Shown here piece after piece: positions 54,790-64,000 of a DNA stretch of 64,000 nt. The stretch spans positions 868,001 to 932,000 of the forward strand of contig NZ_CP031747.1 of NCBI RefSeq assembly GCF_005311025.1, in the 5' to 3' direction. The DNA is from Alcaligenes faecalis (GTDB lineage Bacteria > Pseudomonadota > Gammaproteobacteria > Burkholderiales > Burkholderiaceae_B). The position numbers and the translations under genes were made by a program. The notes under the pieces were generated by a model, which was not told the origin of the DNA, searched no databases, and worked only from the letters and a program-made list of their open reading frames with translations. The stretch's first letter is position 1; each line of letters begins with the position of its first letter.

Positions 54790-55764
54790 ATGACCACCAT
54801 ACTGAATCGCTATGCCCAGCTGCATTCGCAGGATGTGGACTGCGTTCAGCACTATATCTCCCAGGTTTTCTGCCCGCATAGTCTGACTTTGGCGGATACC
54901 CGTCAGCGCCTGAATGCACGCCTGTATCTACGCCAAGGCCAGGATGTGGCCTATGGTCGTTTGCGCTATGGAGCGCAGGTGCAGATTGCGCCTCAGCCAC
55001 TGGACGACTTCTATCTTTTGCAAATCCCCCTGTCGGGGCAAGAGCAGATTCATACGGCGCACGGACGTTTCGCGTCTACTTCGCGCTTGGCGTCCATCAT
55101 TAGCCCGACTCAAGCCTTCAGCATGGAACATAGCCTGGAGGCCGATAAGCTGTTTGTGCGTATTGGACGCCAAGGGCTGGAGCGCCATTACCAGGATTAT
55201 TTTGCGCAGCCCGTGCGCGGCCCACTGGAGTTTCAGCCTTCCATTCCTTTGGATGCGCCCGGTGGGGCTAGTTTGCGCCGCTTGCTGGATTGGCAGTTTG
55301 CCGAAGTGTCGGATGGCACCTTGTTTGATCAGCCGCGCCAGGTGCGCCAGTTCGAGCAGACATTGATCTATGCCTTGTTCGAGCTGCATCAGCACAATCA
55401 GCCCACTCACAAGACTGCAGCAGCCTTGCCGCATGTTTTGCGACGGGCCCTGGATTTCATGGAAAGCCAGACCGGCCAGCCCATCACCATTGGCGATATT
55501 GCCCAGGCGGCGGGTGTCAGCGTGCGCAGCCTGTATGCCGGGTTCCGAGAACATCTGGGTGTCGCACCGATGGCGCGTCTAAAGCAGATGCGTCTGGAAG
55601 CGGCCCGCCGATATTTGCAGGAAGGTGGCATGTCAGTCACCGAGGTGGCCCTGGCCTGTGGCTTTACCCACCTGGGACAGTTCTCTGCTGACTATCGCTA
55701 TCGCTATGGCGAGCGCCCCTCTGAAACATTAAGCGGCCTGACTCGACCTCGGTCCAGCATCTAA
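54790..55764 (+). CDS. AraC-family transcriptional regulator
   Basis: A 324-residue protein. The N-terminal AraC-binding-2-type sensor domain (about 1-200) is followed by two helix-turn-helix motifs (ITIGDIAQAAGVSVRSLYAGF and MSVTEVALACGFTHLGQFSADY). AraC proteins of this class usually activate a catabolic operon in response to a small molecule. The adjacent monooxygenase pair is the obvious candidate target, though unproven. A GC-rich hairpin without a T run (55764-55782) follows. Confidence 0.9.
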   Translation: MTTILNRYAQLHSQDVDCVQHYISQVFCPHSLTLADTRQRLNARLYLRQGQDVAYGRLRYGAQVQIAPQPLDDFYLLQIPLSGQEQIHTAHGRFASTSRLASIISPTQAFSMEHSLEADKLFVRIGRQGLERHYQDYFAQPVRGPLEFQPSIPLDAPGGASLRRLLDWQFAEVSDGTLFDQPRQVRQFEQTLIYALFELHQHNQPTHKTAAALPHVLRRALDFMESQTGQPITIGDIAQAAGVSVRSLYAGFREHLGVAPMARLKQMRLEAARRYLQEGGMSVTEVALACGFTHLGQFSADYRYRYGERPSETLSGLTRPRSSI

Positions 55765-55810
55765 GCGCCGGCATCCGGCGCTACACTAAGGGCTTGATTA
55801 GGAGCCCTGC

Positions 55811-56197
55811 ATGTCCTCTGAGAATTCCTTCAGTTCCAAACCTAAACTGGCCTTGACCTTGCCCGATCTGGATGCACAGCAATTGGTGCTGGTGCAGACG
55901 ACGGTGCCCGATATGATGCTGGCCAAATACCTGGCTCATCACCTGGTTGAAGATGGAATTGCCGCTTGTGCGAACCTTGCGCCCGCCAGTTTGTCTATGT
56001 ACATGTGGCAAGGGGAGTTACAGGGTGATGAGGAAATCACGCTGACTTTCAAAACCACAGTGGCCCGGCTACCGGAACTGGCAGATCGCTTGCGAGAGCA
56101 GCATCCTTACGAACTGCCTGAATTGATTGTGCTTCCGGTTGTTGGTGGTTTCACCGCTTATCTGGATTGGGTCCGCACCCAGACGCGTCCAGCGTGA
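55811..56197 (+). CDS. cutA: CutA1-family protein
   Basis: A 128-residue trimeric ferredoxin-like-fold protein (VLVQTTVPDMMLAKYLAHHL; SMYMWQGELQGDEEI; HPYELPELIVLPV). It has been linked to copper tolerance in E. coli, though the role is debated. The N-terminus is about 20 residues longer than usual. It often sits just upstream of dsbD, as here. Confidence 0.92.
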   Translation: MSSENSFSSKPKLALTLPDLDAQQLVLVQTTVPDMMLAKYLAHHLVEDGIAACANLAPASLSMYMWQGELQGDEEITLTFKTTVARLPELADRLREQHPYELPELIVLPVVGGFTAYLDWVRTQTRPA

Positions 56198-56234
56198 TCT
56201 CAGATAGCCCAGCCTAAAAAACCGGAATAGATTT

Positions 56235-58160
56235 GTGCCTTTGTCTTTGAAGCGTTCCCCGTTTTCTGCCCAGCGTCTTGGCGCGTGGTTTGCTGTTTTC
56301 TTTGTCCTGATGCTGGCCTGGCTGGCAACGCCATTGACGGCGCAGGCAGAAGAAGAGTTTCTGGACCCGGAACAGGCGTTTGTACTGACCGCGGCCATGA
56401 GCCAGCCCGATCAGCTGGATATCCATTTCCAGATTGCGCCTGAATACTATATGTATCGCAAGCGCTTCGGGATCTCGACCGAGAAGGCCGAACATTTGGG
56501 TGCTCCCCAGCTTCCCGATGGCGAAAAGGTGTACGACCCTACCTTTGACGAAGTCATGGAGGTCTACCGCAACTCGGTCACCCTGCGAGTGCCTGTTCTG
56601 GCCGATAGCGGTACGGGCCAGGATCTGAAAATTGATGTGGTTAGCCAGGGTTGTGCCGATGCTGGCCTGTGCTATTCCCCCTCTACGCAAACCTTGACCC
56701 TGATCCCCACCGGACAGGGTTGGGAAGTGGCAGGCCCCTTTGGTGTGGTGTCGGTGCCTGCGCCGGGTGAAGGCTCGGATCAGAAAGCAGACACCGCAGC
56801 CACGACGTCTACGGCTACATCTGCCAGCACAGGTGGTGTCGCGTCGGCCTTGAGCCTGAGTGATGTGGGCTTGGCGGATTATCTCAAGCAAGCAGGTTGG
56901 GGGCAGATTGTGCTGCTGAGCTTTGTGTTCGGCTTGCTGCTGTCCTTTACACCCTGCGTCTTGCCGATGGTGCCGATTCTGCTGTCCATCATTGCGGGCC
57001 GTAATCAGCCTGCGCCATCGCGCTGGCATGGTTTGAAAATGGCTTTTGCCTTTGTGCTGGGCTTGTCTCTGGTCTACACCTTGCTGGGTGTGGCGGCAGG
57101 TTTGCTGGGCGCAGGCTTGGCAAGCTGGTTGCAGAATCCGTGGGTCTTGGGCTTGTTTGCCCTGATCCTGGTGGTGCTGGCCTTGTCCATGCTGGATGTA
57201 TTTACGGTGCAGGCCCCGGCAGCGCTGCAAAATCGCCTGAATGAAACCATGAACCGTTTGCCGGGTGGGCAGATGGGTGGCGTGTTCCTGATGGGCATGC
57301 TGTCTGCGCTGATCGTCGGCCCTTGCGTAGCAGCGCCTTTGGCGGGTGTGCTGCTGTTTATTTCGCAGACGGGTGATGTGGTCCTGGGCGGCTCGGCTCT
57401 GTTCGCCTTGGCCTGGGGGTCGGGCGTGTTGCTGCTGATTGTGGGCGCGGGTTCTGGCAGTGTGTTGCCCAAGGCCGGTGCCTGGATGGAAAGTGTCAAA
57501 ACCGCATTTGGTGTCTTGTTGTTGGCTACGGCCTGGTGGATGGTCTCGCCCTTGATGTCTGGCACGATCGCGGTCTTTGGCTGGGTCGTTTTGGCTTTGT
57601 GGGCCGCGGCCTTGTTGGGTGCATTTGGGCGCGGTACGGCAGCGCGCACACCTTGGTCGGGTTTGCGTCAGGGCGTAGGCATGATGCTGGCGGTCTGGGC
57701 CATCATGATGATGATCAGTATTGCCCTGGGTCGTCCTAGCGTGATTCGTCCACTGGAAGGGCTGAAATCGTCCGGTACGGTGGCAGCCGCTCCAAGCAAA
57801 GTGGAGTTTCAGCGCGTACTCACTTTGCAGGAGCTGGAAGGACGGCTGGCCAAGACCACCCGTCCCGTCATGCTGGATTTCTATGCAGACTGGTGTGTGT
57901 CTTGCATTGAAATGGAGAATTTCACGTTCAGTGATCCTGCGGTTGCACAGCGTATGGCACAGTTTGATTTGCTGCAGGTGGATGTGACAGCCAACACTCC
58001 CGAGGACAGGGAGTTGCTGAAACATTTCCGCCTGTTTGGCCCTCCCGGCATCATGTTTTTCGATTCCAAGGGGAAACAGCTGGAACAATTGCGCGTGATC
58101 GGTTTTCAGGATGCCAGTCGCTTTTCCAAGGTGCTGGATGAGGTTCTGGCCGGTGCCTGA
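56235..58160 (+). CDS. dsbD: DsbD, thiol:disulfide interchange protein
   Basis: A 641-residue protein. A signal peptide and periplasmic domain with the pair in GCADAGLCY come first. The membrane core of about eight helices has cysteines in FTPCVLPMVPIL and VGPCVAAPLAG. The C-terminal thioredoxin-like domain has DWCVSCIEM. It moves electrons from cytosolic thioredoxin to periplasmic proteins, including those of cytochrome c assembly. The start is GTG, 38 bases after cutA. Confidence 0.95.
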   Translation: MPLSLKRSPFSAQRLGAWFAVFFVLMLAWLATPLTAQAEEEFLDPEQAFVLTAAMSQPDQLDIHFQIAPEYYMYRKRFGISTEKAEHLGAPQLPDGEKVYDPTFDEVMEVYRNSVTLRVPVLADSGTGQDLKIDVVSQGCADAGLCYSPSTQTLTLIPTGQGWEVAGPFGVVSVPAPGEGSDQKADTAATTSTATSASTGGVASALSLSDVGLADYLKQAGWGQIVLLSFVFGLLLSFTPCVLPMVPILLSIIAGRNQPAPSRWHGLKMAFAFVLGLSLVYTLLGVAAGLLGAGLASWLQNPWVLGLFALILVVLALSMLDVFTVQAPAALQNRLNETMNRLPGGQMGGVFLMGMLSALIVGPCVAAPLAGVLLFISQTGDVVLGGSALFALAWGSGVLLLIVGAGSGSVLPKAGAWMESVKTAFGVLLLATAWWMVSPLMSGTIAVFGWVVLALWAAALLGAFGRGTAARTPWSGLRQGVGMMLAVWAIMMMISIALGRPSVIRPLEGLKSSGTVAAAPSKVEFQRVLTLQELEGRLAKTTRPVMLDFYADWCVSCIEMENFTFSDPAVAQRMAQFDLLQVDVTANTPEDRELLKHFRLFGPPGIMFFDSKGKQLEQLRVIGFQDASRFSKVLDEVLAGA

Positions 58161-58227
58161 AGTTCCTGATTTGCCCCGAATCGGCCTTATCAGGGCTTAA
58201 CAGACGATAGATCGTCGCGTACACACA

Positions 58228-58259
58228 ACAAAAAACGCAGCTCACAGGCTGCGTTTTTT
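58228..58259. terminator. Bidirectional terminator between dsbD and hemB
   Basis: AAAAAACGCAG and CTGCGTTTTTT form perfect arms around an eight-base loop and serve the convergent genes dsbD (plus) and hemB (minus). Confidence 0.92.
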
Positions 58260-58278
58260 GCGTTCTGATTGATGTGAA

Positions 58279-59918
<1,640 letters not shown>

Positions 59919-59956
59919 GGTTGCAGCGTAATTCCATATTGGTTCAGCGCCTATTG

Positions 59957-59962
59957 TATAAT
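59957..59962 (+). promoter_or_regulatory. Perfect -10 box upstream of the cytochrome c4 gene
   Basis: TATAAT lies 114 bases before the cytochrome start, in the 157-base divergent region shared with engB. No good -35 was found at 16-18 bases, so an activator may be needed. Confidence 0.4.
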
Positions 59963-60075
59963 CTCTCGATTTGAAACAGTAATGTCGTAGTCCACTGGGT
60001 ACTGACCAGCGGCTTACGGTGGCTTTTGCGGGGCGCATGCGGCACCCCGATTGATTCGCGATTATCGAGGTCCAA

Positions 60076-60780
60076 ATGAAGCGTGCGCTTTCCCGAGTCG
60101 TTATCGCAAGCAGCCTGACGATGGCTTGCTCTGTGGTTTTTACCGCTAACGTGGCCAATGCAGCTGGTCTGCCCAAGCCAGATGCCGCCAAAGGCGAGCA
60201 GCTCTACCTGCAAGGTGAGATGTCGCGTGGCGTGCTGGCCTGTGTGACCTGTCACGGGGATGGCGGCAACAGTATTATTCCGGTCAACCCGTCGCTGGCT
60301 CACCAGCCGTACGAGTACCTGGTCAAGCAGCTGCACGATTTCCGTGCCAAGGACGAGAAGTCTGTGCCTTCTCGTCGCGGCCCTGAGGGCGCCAACAGCC
60401 TGATGACCGCCATTGCTGCCGGCATGACCGAAGAAGACATGCAAAACGTGGCTTTCTTCCTGTCCCAACAGCCCGTGAACTGGGATCAGGCAGCTAACGC
60501 TACCAAAGAAGACACCATGGAACGTGGCCAGAAGATCTGGCGCGGCGGTTTGCCCGAGCGCGGTGTTGCGGCCTGTGCCGCTTGCCACTCGCCTGATGGC
60601 GCTGGTATGCCCGGTCAGTTCCCCCGTCTGGCTGGCCAGCACCCTGCCTACATTGCCGAACAGCTCAAATTGTTCCGCAGCGGCGACCGTGCCAATGGCC
60701 CGATGATGCATGACATCGCGGATCGCATGTCGGACGCCGACATTGCAGCCGTGTCAGATTTCGCAGCTGGCCTGCGTTAA
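60076..60780 (+). CDS. Dihaem cytochrome c4-like protein
   Basis: A 234-residue periplasmic protein with a signal peptide (cleavage near ANA-AGLP) and two CxxCH haem sites, CVTCH and CAACH, each heading a class I cytochrome domain. Methionine ligands are probable in each half. Cytochrome c4 passes electrons to terminal oxidases. It lies just upstream of resB-ccsB, the system that would attach its haems. Confidence 0.93.
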   Translation: MKRALSRVVIASSLTMACSVVFTANVANAAGLPKPDAAKGEQLYLQGEMSRGVLACVTCHGDGGNSIIPVNPSLAHQPYEYLVKQLHDFRAKDEKSVPSRRGPEGANSLMTAIAAGMTEEDMQNVAFFLSQQPVNWDQAANATKEDTMERGQKIWRGGLPERGVAACAACHSPDGAGMPGQFPRLAGQHPAYIAEQLKLFRSGDRANGPMMHDIADRMSDADIAAVSDFAAGLR

Positions 60781-60787
60781 TCAGTCC

Positions 60788-60807
60788 AAGGGGGCCATTG
60801 GCCCCCT
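60788..60807 (+). terminator. Hairpin after the cytochrome c4 gene
   Basis: AGGGGGCC and GGCCCCCT form a perfect eight-pair stem around ATT, eight bases after the stop codon. There is no T run, so termination or mRNA 3'-end protection are both possible. Confidence 0.5.
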
Positions 60808-61006
60808 GACTGTCTGAAGCCTGACATTCGCTTTTTGGCCCCAGCTTCCTGATAGTCATGGCAGTTTGGGAGCCTTAACAACGGGCAGTGCCGATTTGGG
60901 CCGGGTCTCGTGTTGGTGTTTTGTCCAGCGATCGAACTTTGTGTGCGTTCTGCGTTCAAAGTCTGGATGTTTCCGGTGAAACCCCCCACCTCCTAAGCTA
61001 GCCTTT

Positions 61007-63049
61007 GTGAAAAAAGTATCCCCCGTACGTCGCTTTGCGGCCGATTTCCTGGAATTGCTCGGTTCGATGCGCTTTGCCATCAGCTTGCTGATGTTCATTT
61101 GCGTAGCTAGTCTGATCGGCACTGTTCTGGCGCAAAATCAGCCCGCCAATACGTATATCGATCAATTCGGGCCGTACTGGTTTGAATTTTTCGACCATTT
61201 CTCGATCTGGTCCATCTACAACAGTGGCTGGTTCATGGTCATCATGACGTTTCTGGTGGTCTCGACCACGCTGTGCGTCATTCGTAATGCCCCCAAGATG
61301 ATCCGTGAAATGCGCACGTTCAAAGAGCATGTGCGCGGCGGCAGTCTGAAAGCCTTTCCCCATCGTGTTGAACTGGAAAGTGCCGGTGCTCCCGAACATA
61401 ATCGCGAGCAGGTGCAAGGCTGGTTGCAGTCCCAGGGTTACGCCGTGCGCGTGCGTCAGGATGACGACGGCAGCATGATGATGGCAGCCAAGAAGGGCAG
61501 CGCCAACAAGCTGGGTTACATTTTTGCCCACTTGGCGATTGTGGTGATCTGTGTGGGCGGCCTGCTCGACAGCGAATTGCCCGTGCGCCTGCAAGTGTGG
61601 CTGGGTGGCAAACAGCCCATTACTGAAAACATGCTGATTTCCCAGGTGCCCGAGTCGGGTCGACTTGGCTTGGGCAATCCTAGCTTCCGCGCCAATATGC
61701 TGGTGCCAGAGGGGGCCCGTACGGCTACTGCCGTGGTCAATTCCGGTGAAGGCGTCCTGATTCAGCCCTTGCCTTTTGCCCTGGAACTCAAGCGTTTCCT
61801 GGTGGAGTACTACTCAACCGGCATGCCCAGCAGCTTCAAGAGTGAAGTGGAAGTTACCGATCCCGTCACGGGCGATACGTTCGAGCGCACCATCGAGGTG
61901 AACGAGCCGCTGCGCTACAAAGGTGTCACGGTTTACCAGTCCGGTTTTGACGATGGCGGCAGTATTCTCAGCCTGAAGGGCTATCCCTTGGTAGGCCCTG
62001 GTTCCAAGACCTTTGCGCTAAATGGCAAAGTGGGCGAAACCGTGGGCATTGCGGCCCAGGAAAGCCCCAACGAACATGCTTTGACGGTTCAGTTGACCGA
62101 GCTGCGCCCCATCAACGTGGAGAACCTGACTGAGGGTGATCCTCAGCCCAAGGCCATGATTGAACACGTAGCCGCGGTTACTGGTAGCGCTGCCAACAAG
62201 AAAGATCAGCATCTGAAGAACGTCGGCCCCAGCGTGAACTATCGCTTGATCGACGATCAGGGCCAGTCCCGCGAGTTTGTGAACTACATGCTGCCTGTGG
62301 AGCTGGATGGCACCCTGGTGTTTCTGGCCGGTATGCGTTTCTCGCCCGCCGAGCCGTTTCGCTATGTGCGTTTCCCGGCTGACGACAAGGGTTCCTTGAA
62401 GGAATTCATGGATTTGCGTGCGGCCACGCAGAACGAGGCCCTGGTGACCCAGGCGGCCGAGCGCTTTGCCGAGCGTAACTCTTCGTCGCCCGAGCAAAAA
62501 GAGCTGATGCTCTCCGCGTCCAGAACTGCTTTGCAGACGTTTGTGCGTGCCGGTTTTGATGGCTTGATCAGCCGTGTCCCCGAGGCCGAGCGCGAGCGTA
62601 TTCTGGGTTTTGCAATTCCCATGATTCAGTTCACACTGTCGGAATTGCGTGATTTGATCAGGCAGCAACAAGGTTTGCCAGAGCTGGATTACAGTCAGGA
62701 AAATAGCGATGCCAATCGCTGGATTCAGTCTGCTGTACTGGCGTTTGCCAACCTGCCTGATTACCCGGCACCGGTTATGTTGACCTTGGACAGCTTTGAG
62801 CAAGTTCAGGCCAGCGTATTCCAGGTGGCGCGCAGCCCAGGCATGTACATTGTGTACTTGGGTTGCTTGTTTCTGATTATTGGCGTGTTCTCGATGTTCT
62901 ATATCCGGGATCGCCGTGTGTGGGTCTGGATTCGCCCTCACAACCAAGGCAGCAGTGTCATGGCTGCCATGACATCTCAACGTCGCAACTTGGACTTTAA
63001 CCTCGAGTTTGATCGCCTTAAAGCGGCGTTCAACCGGCTATCTGTCTGA
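61007..63049 (+). CDS. resB: ResB, system II cytochrome c biogenesis protein
   Basis: A 680-residue membrane protein. The first helices come early (LGSMRFAISLLMFICVASLIG; WFMVIMTFLVVSTTLCVI), followed by a third helix (FAHLAIVVICVGGLL), a large periplasmic region and a last helix near the C-terminus (MYIVYLGCLFLIIGVFSMFY). ResB/Ccs1 and CcsB/CcsA together export haem and attach it to apocytochromes. The start is GTG at 61007. Confidence 0.95.
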   Translation: MKKVSPVRRFAADFLELLGSMRFAISLLMFICVASLIGTVLAQNQPANTYIDQFGPYWFEFFDHFSIWSIYNSGWFMVIMTFLVVSTTLCVIRNAPKMIREMRTFKEHVRGGSLKAFPHRVELESAGAPEHNREQVQGWLQSQGYAVRVRQDDDGSMMMAAKKGSANKLGYIFAHLAIVVICVGGLLDSELPVRLQVWLGGKQPITENMLISQVPESGRLGLGNPSFRANMLVPEGARTATAVVNSGEGVLIQPLPFALELKRFLVEYYSTGMPSSFKSEVEVTDPVTGDTFERTIEVNEPLRYKGVTVYQSGFDDGGSILSLKGYPLVGPGSKTFALNGKVGETVGIAAQESPNEHALTVQLTELRPINVENLTEGDPQPKAMIEHVAAVTGSAANKKDQHLKNVGPSVNYRLIDDQGQSREFVNYMLPVELDGTLVFLAGMRFSPAEPFRYVRFPADDKGSLKEFMDLRAATQNEALVTQAAERFAERNSSSPEQKELMLSASRTALQTFVRAGFDGLISRVPEAERERILGFAIPMIQFTLSELRDLIRQQQGLPELDYSQENSDANRWIQSAVLAFANLPDYPAPVMLTLDSFEQVQASVFQVARSPGMYIVYLGCLFLIIGVFSMFYIRDRRVWVWIRPHNQGSSVMAAMTSQRRNLDFNLEFDRLKAAFNRLSV

Positions 63050-63064
63050 CAAGGTGTAGCTACT

Positions 63065-64000
63065 ATGGCGCAGACCCTTTCTTCGGCCACTCCCTCGATG
63101 TGGCAAGACAATATCGCTTCCAGTGGTGACCGGCGCGGTATCCGTGGCCGTCCGGACTGGACGGATGTGCTGTTTCTGGTGGTACTGGCTTTGGGTGCGG
63201 CGTATGCGCTCAATGTGTACAGCACCAGTATGGATTACTACGAAAAGATCATTCTGGTGGCTTTTGTGCCGTTTGTGGCCTGGCTGGGGTGGTTGTGGCG
63301 TCCGTTGCGCACGCTGCTGGTGTTGTCTGGTTTGACAGCTTTGCTGGCGGTCTGGCTGTACAGCACGGGTGATGGTTTGGGCACCGGCGATATTGAAAAG
63401 GCCGATTCGGTTTTTCTGCTGAAGTATTTGTTCTCTTCCCAGTCCGCCATTTTGTGGATGTGCGCGCTGTTCATTCTGGCTACGGTGATGTACTGGGCTG
63501 GTTTTTTCAGCAGTACGGCTGCTTGGATGGGGTCGGGGCTGACCTGGGCGGCGATCTATGCCGGGATGACGGGTTTGCTGGTGCGCTGGCGTGAAGGCCA
63601 CTTGTTGGGTCCGGACATCGGTCATATCCCGGTCAGCAATCTGTATGAAGTGTTTGTGCTGCTGGCGCTGATTACTGCCTTGTTCTACATGTATTACGAG
63701 CGTCGTTACAACACGCGTGCCTTGGGTGGCTTTGTGCTGTTGGCGATCAGCTCGCTAGTTATTTTTCTGCTGTGGTATTCCTTCACGCGTGATGCACACC
63801 AGATCCAGCCTTTGGTGCCTGCGCTGAAAAGCTGGTGGATGAAGCTGCACGTGCCGGCCAACTTTATTGGTTACGGTACGTTCTCGTTGGCGGCCATGGT
63901 GGGTTTTGCGTATCTGGTTAAGGAAAATGGCGAGACGCGTTCGCGTGCCAAGCTGATTCCGGTGTTTTTGCTGGGTGCGATTCTGTGTGCCGAGCCCATG
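63065..64000 (+). CDS. ccsB: CcsB/CcsA (ResC), system II haem export and ligation protein, cut by window end
   Basis: The ATG at 63065 opens a frame of at least 312 residues that runs off the window end. It is a multi-helix membrane protein with GHIPVSNLYEVFVLLALITA and LKSWWMKLHVPANFIGYGTFS, the latter containing one of the conserved histidines of the CcsA family. The WWD haem-handling motif would lie beyond the end. It follows resB by 15 bases. Confidence 0.93.
   Translation, partial: MAQTLSSATPSMWQDNIASSGDRRGIRGRPDWTDVLFLVVLALGAAYALNVYSTSMDYYEKIILVAFVPFVAWLGWLWRPLRTLLVLSGLTALLAVWLYSTGDGLGTGDIEKADSVFLLKYLFSSQSAILWMCALFILATVMYWAGFFSSTAAWMGSGLTWAAIYAGMTGLLVRWREGHLLGPDIGHIPVSNLYEVFVLLALITALFYMYYERRYNTRALGGFVLLAISSLVIFLLWYSFTRDAHQIQPLVPALKSWWMKLHVPANFIGYGTFSLAAMVGFAYLVKENGETRSRAKLIPVFLLGAILCAEPM

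Noticed and set aside
55764-55782. GC-rich hairpin after the AraC gene as a terminator
   Set aside because: The stem is perfect but there is no T run, so it was not listed as a terminator.
59919-60191. Upstream extension of engB by 91 residues
   Set aside because: The extension is not EngB-like and overlaps the divergent cytochrome promoter and signal-peptide region; the start MSILHRAHF fits the family.

Overview
The window looks like a chromosomal segment of a betaproteobacterium of the Alcaligenaceae, with Alcaligenes or a close relative most likely. This rests on gene content and order: a sufRBCDSUT operon, pheST-ihfA-merR, gshB-ptsM-ptsH-ptsI, the spc/alpha ribosomal block, LapG/LapD next to an RTX adhesin, and ResB/CcsB-type cytochrome c maturation. 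No rRNA, tRNA, CRISPR array, insertion sequence or prophage was seen.

Layout. At 1-0.5 kb is an XRE-type regulator, followed by an AT-rich gap. From 1.17 to 7.5 kb (minus strand) runs the SUF iron-sulfur operon sufR-B-C-D-S-U-T. It is driven by a promoter whose -35/-10 interval is filled by a perfect 11+5+11 palindrome, and an Atm1-type ABC exporter lies directly upstream. At 9.8-11.5 kb is a single gene that fuses an ECF-like sigma factor to a membrane anti-sigma factor. From 11.5 to 17.3 kb (minus) are a DUF455 protein and rpmI-rplT-pheS-pheT-ihfA-merR. From 17.4 to 22.4 kb are comM, a pentapeptide-repeat protein, an MFS transporter, ubiK and a lipoprotein. From 22.7 to 28.8 kb (minus) are thrS-infC, then gshB-ptsM-ptsH-ptsI, a PTS without a sugar permease. 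thrS is preceded by what looks like a complete threonine attenuator: an 11-residue leader peptide with three Thr codons, an antiterminator segment and a terminator. infC starts with AUC.

From 29 to 37 kb are small accessory genes: two DUF333 lipoproteins, a PfkB kinase, a 56-residue membrane protein missed by length filters, a WG-repeat protein, a methyltransferase, an NfeD/SPFH pair, a lipoprotein and a DHCW cupin. From 37.2 to 43.4 kb is a Lap-type adhesion module: a large Ig-like/VWA/RTX adhesin with no start codon, which breaks off at a 16-copy hexanucleotide repeat, followed by the protease LapG and the c-di-GMP receptor LapD. From 43.7 to 52.6 kb is the uninterrupted spc + alpha operon block (rplN to rplQ), including secY, infA, rpmJ and rpoA. 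From 52.9 to 58.2 kb are a two-component flavin monooxygenase pair, an AraC regulator, cutA and dsbD. From 58.3 kb to the end are hemB and engB (minus), then a dihaem cytochrome c4, resB and ccsB (plus, cut by the window edge). dsbD, hemB, the cytochrome and resB/ccsB form a neighbourhood devoted to haem and cytochrome c assembly.

The most interesting points are the thrS attenuator, the sigma/anti-sigma fusion, the suf promoter-operator palindrome, and the truncated adhesin at a simple-sequence repeat beside an apparently intact LapG/LapD control pair.
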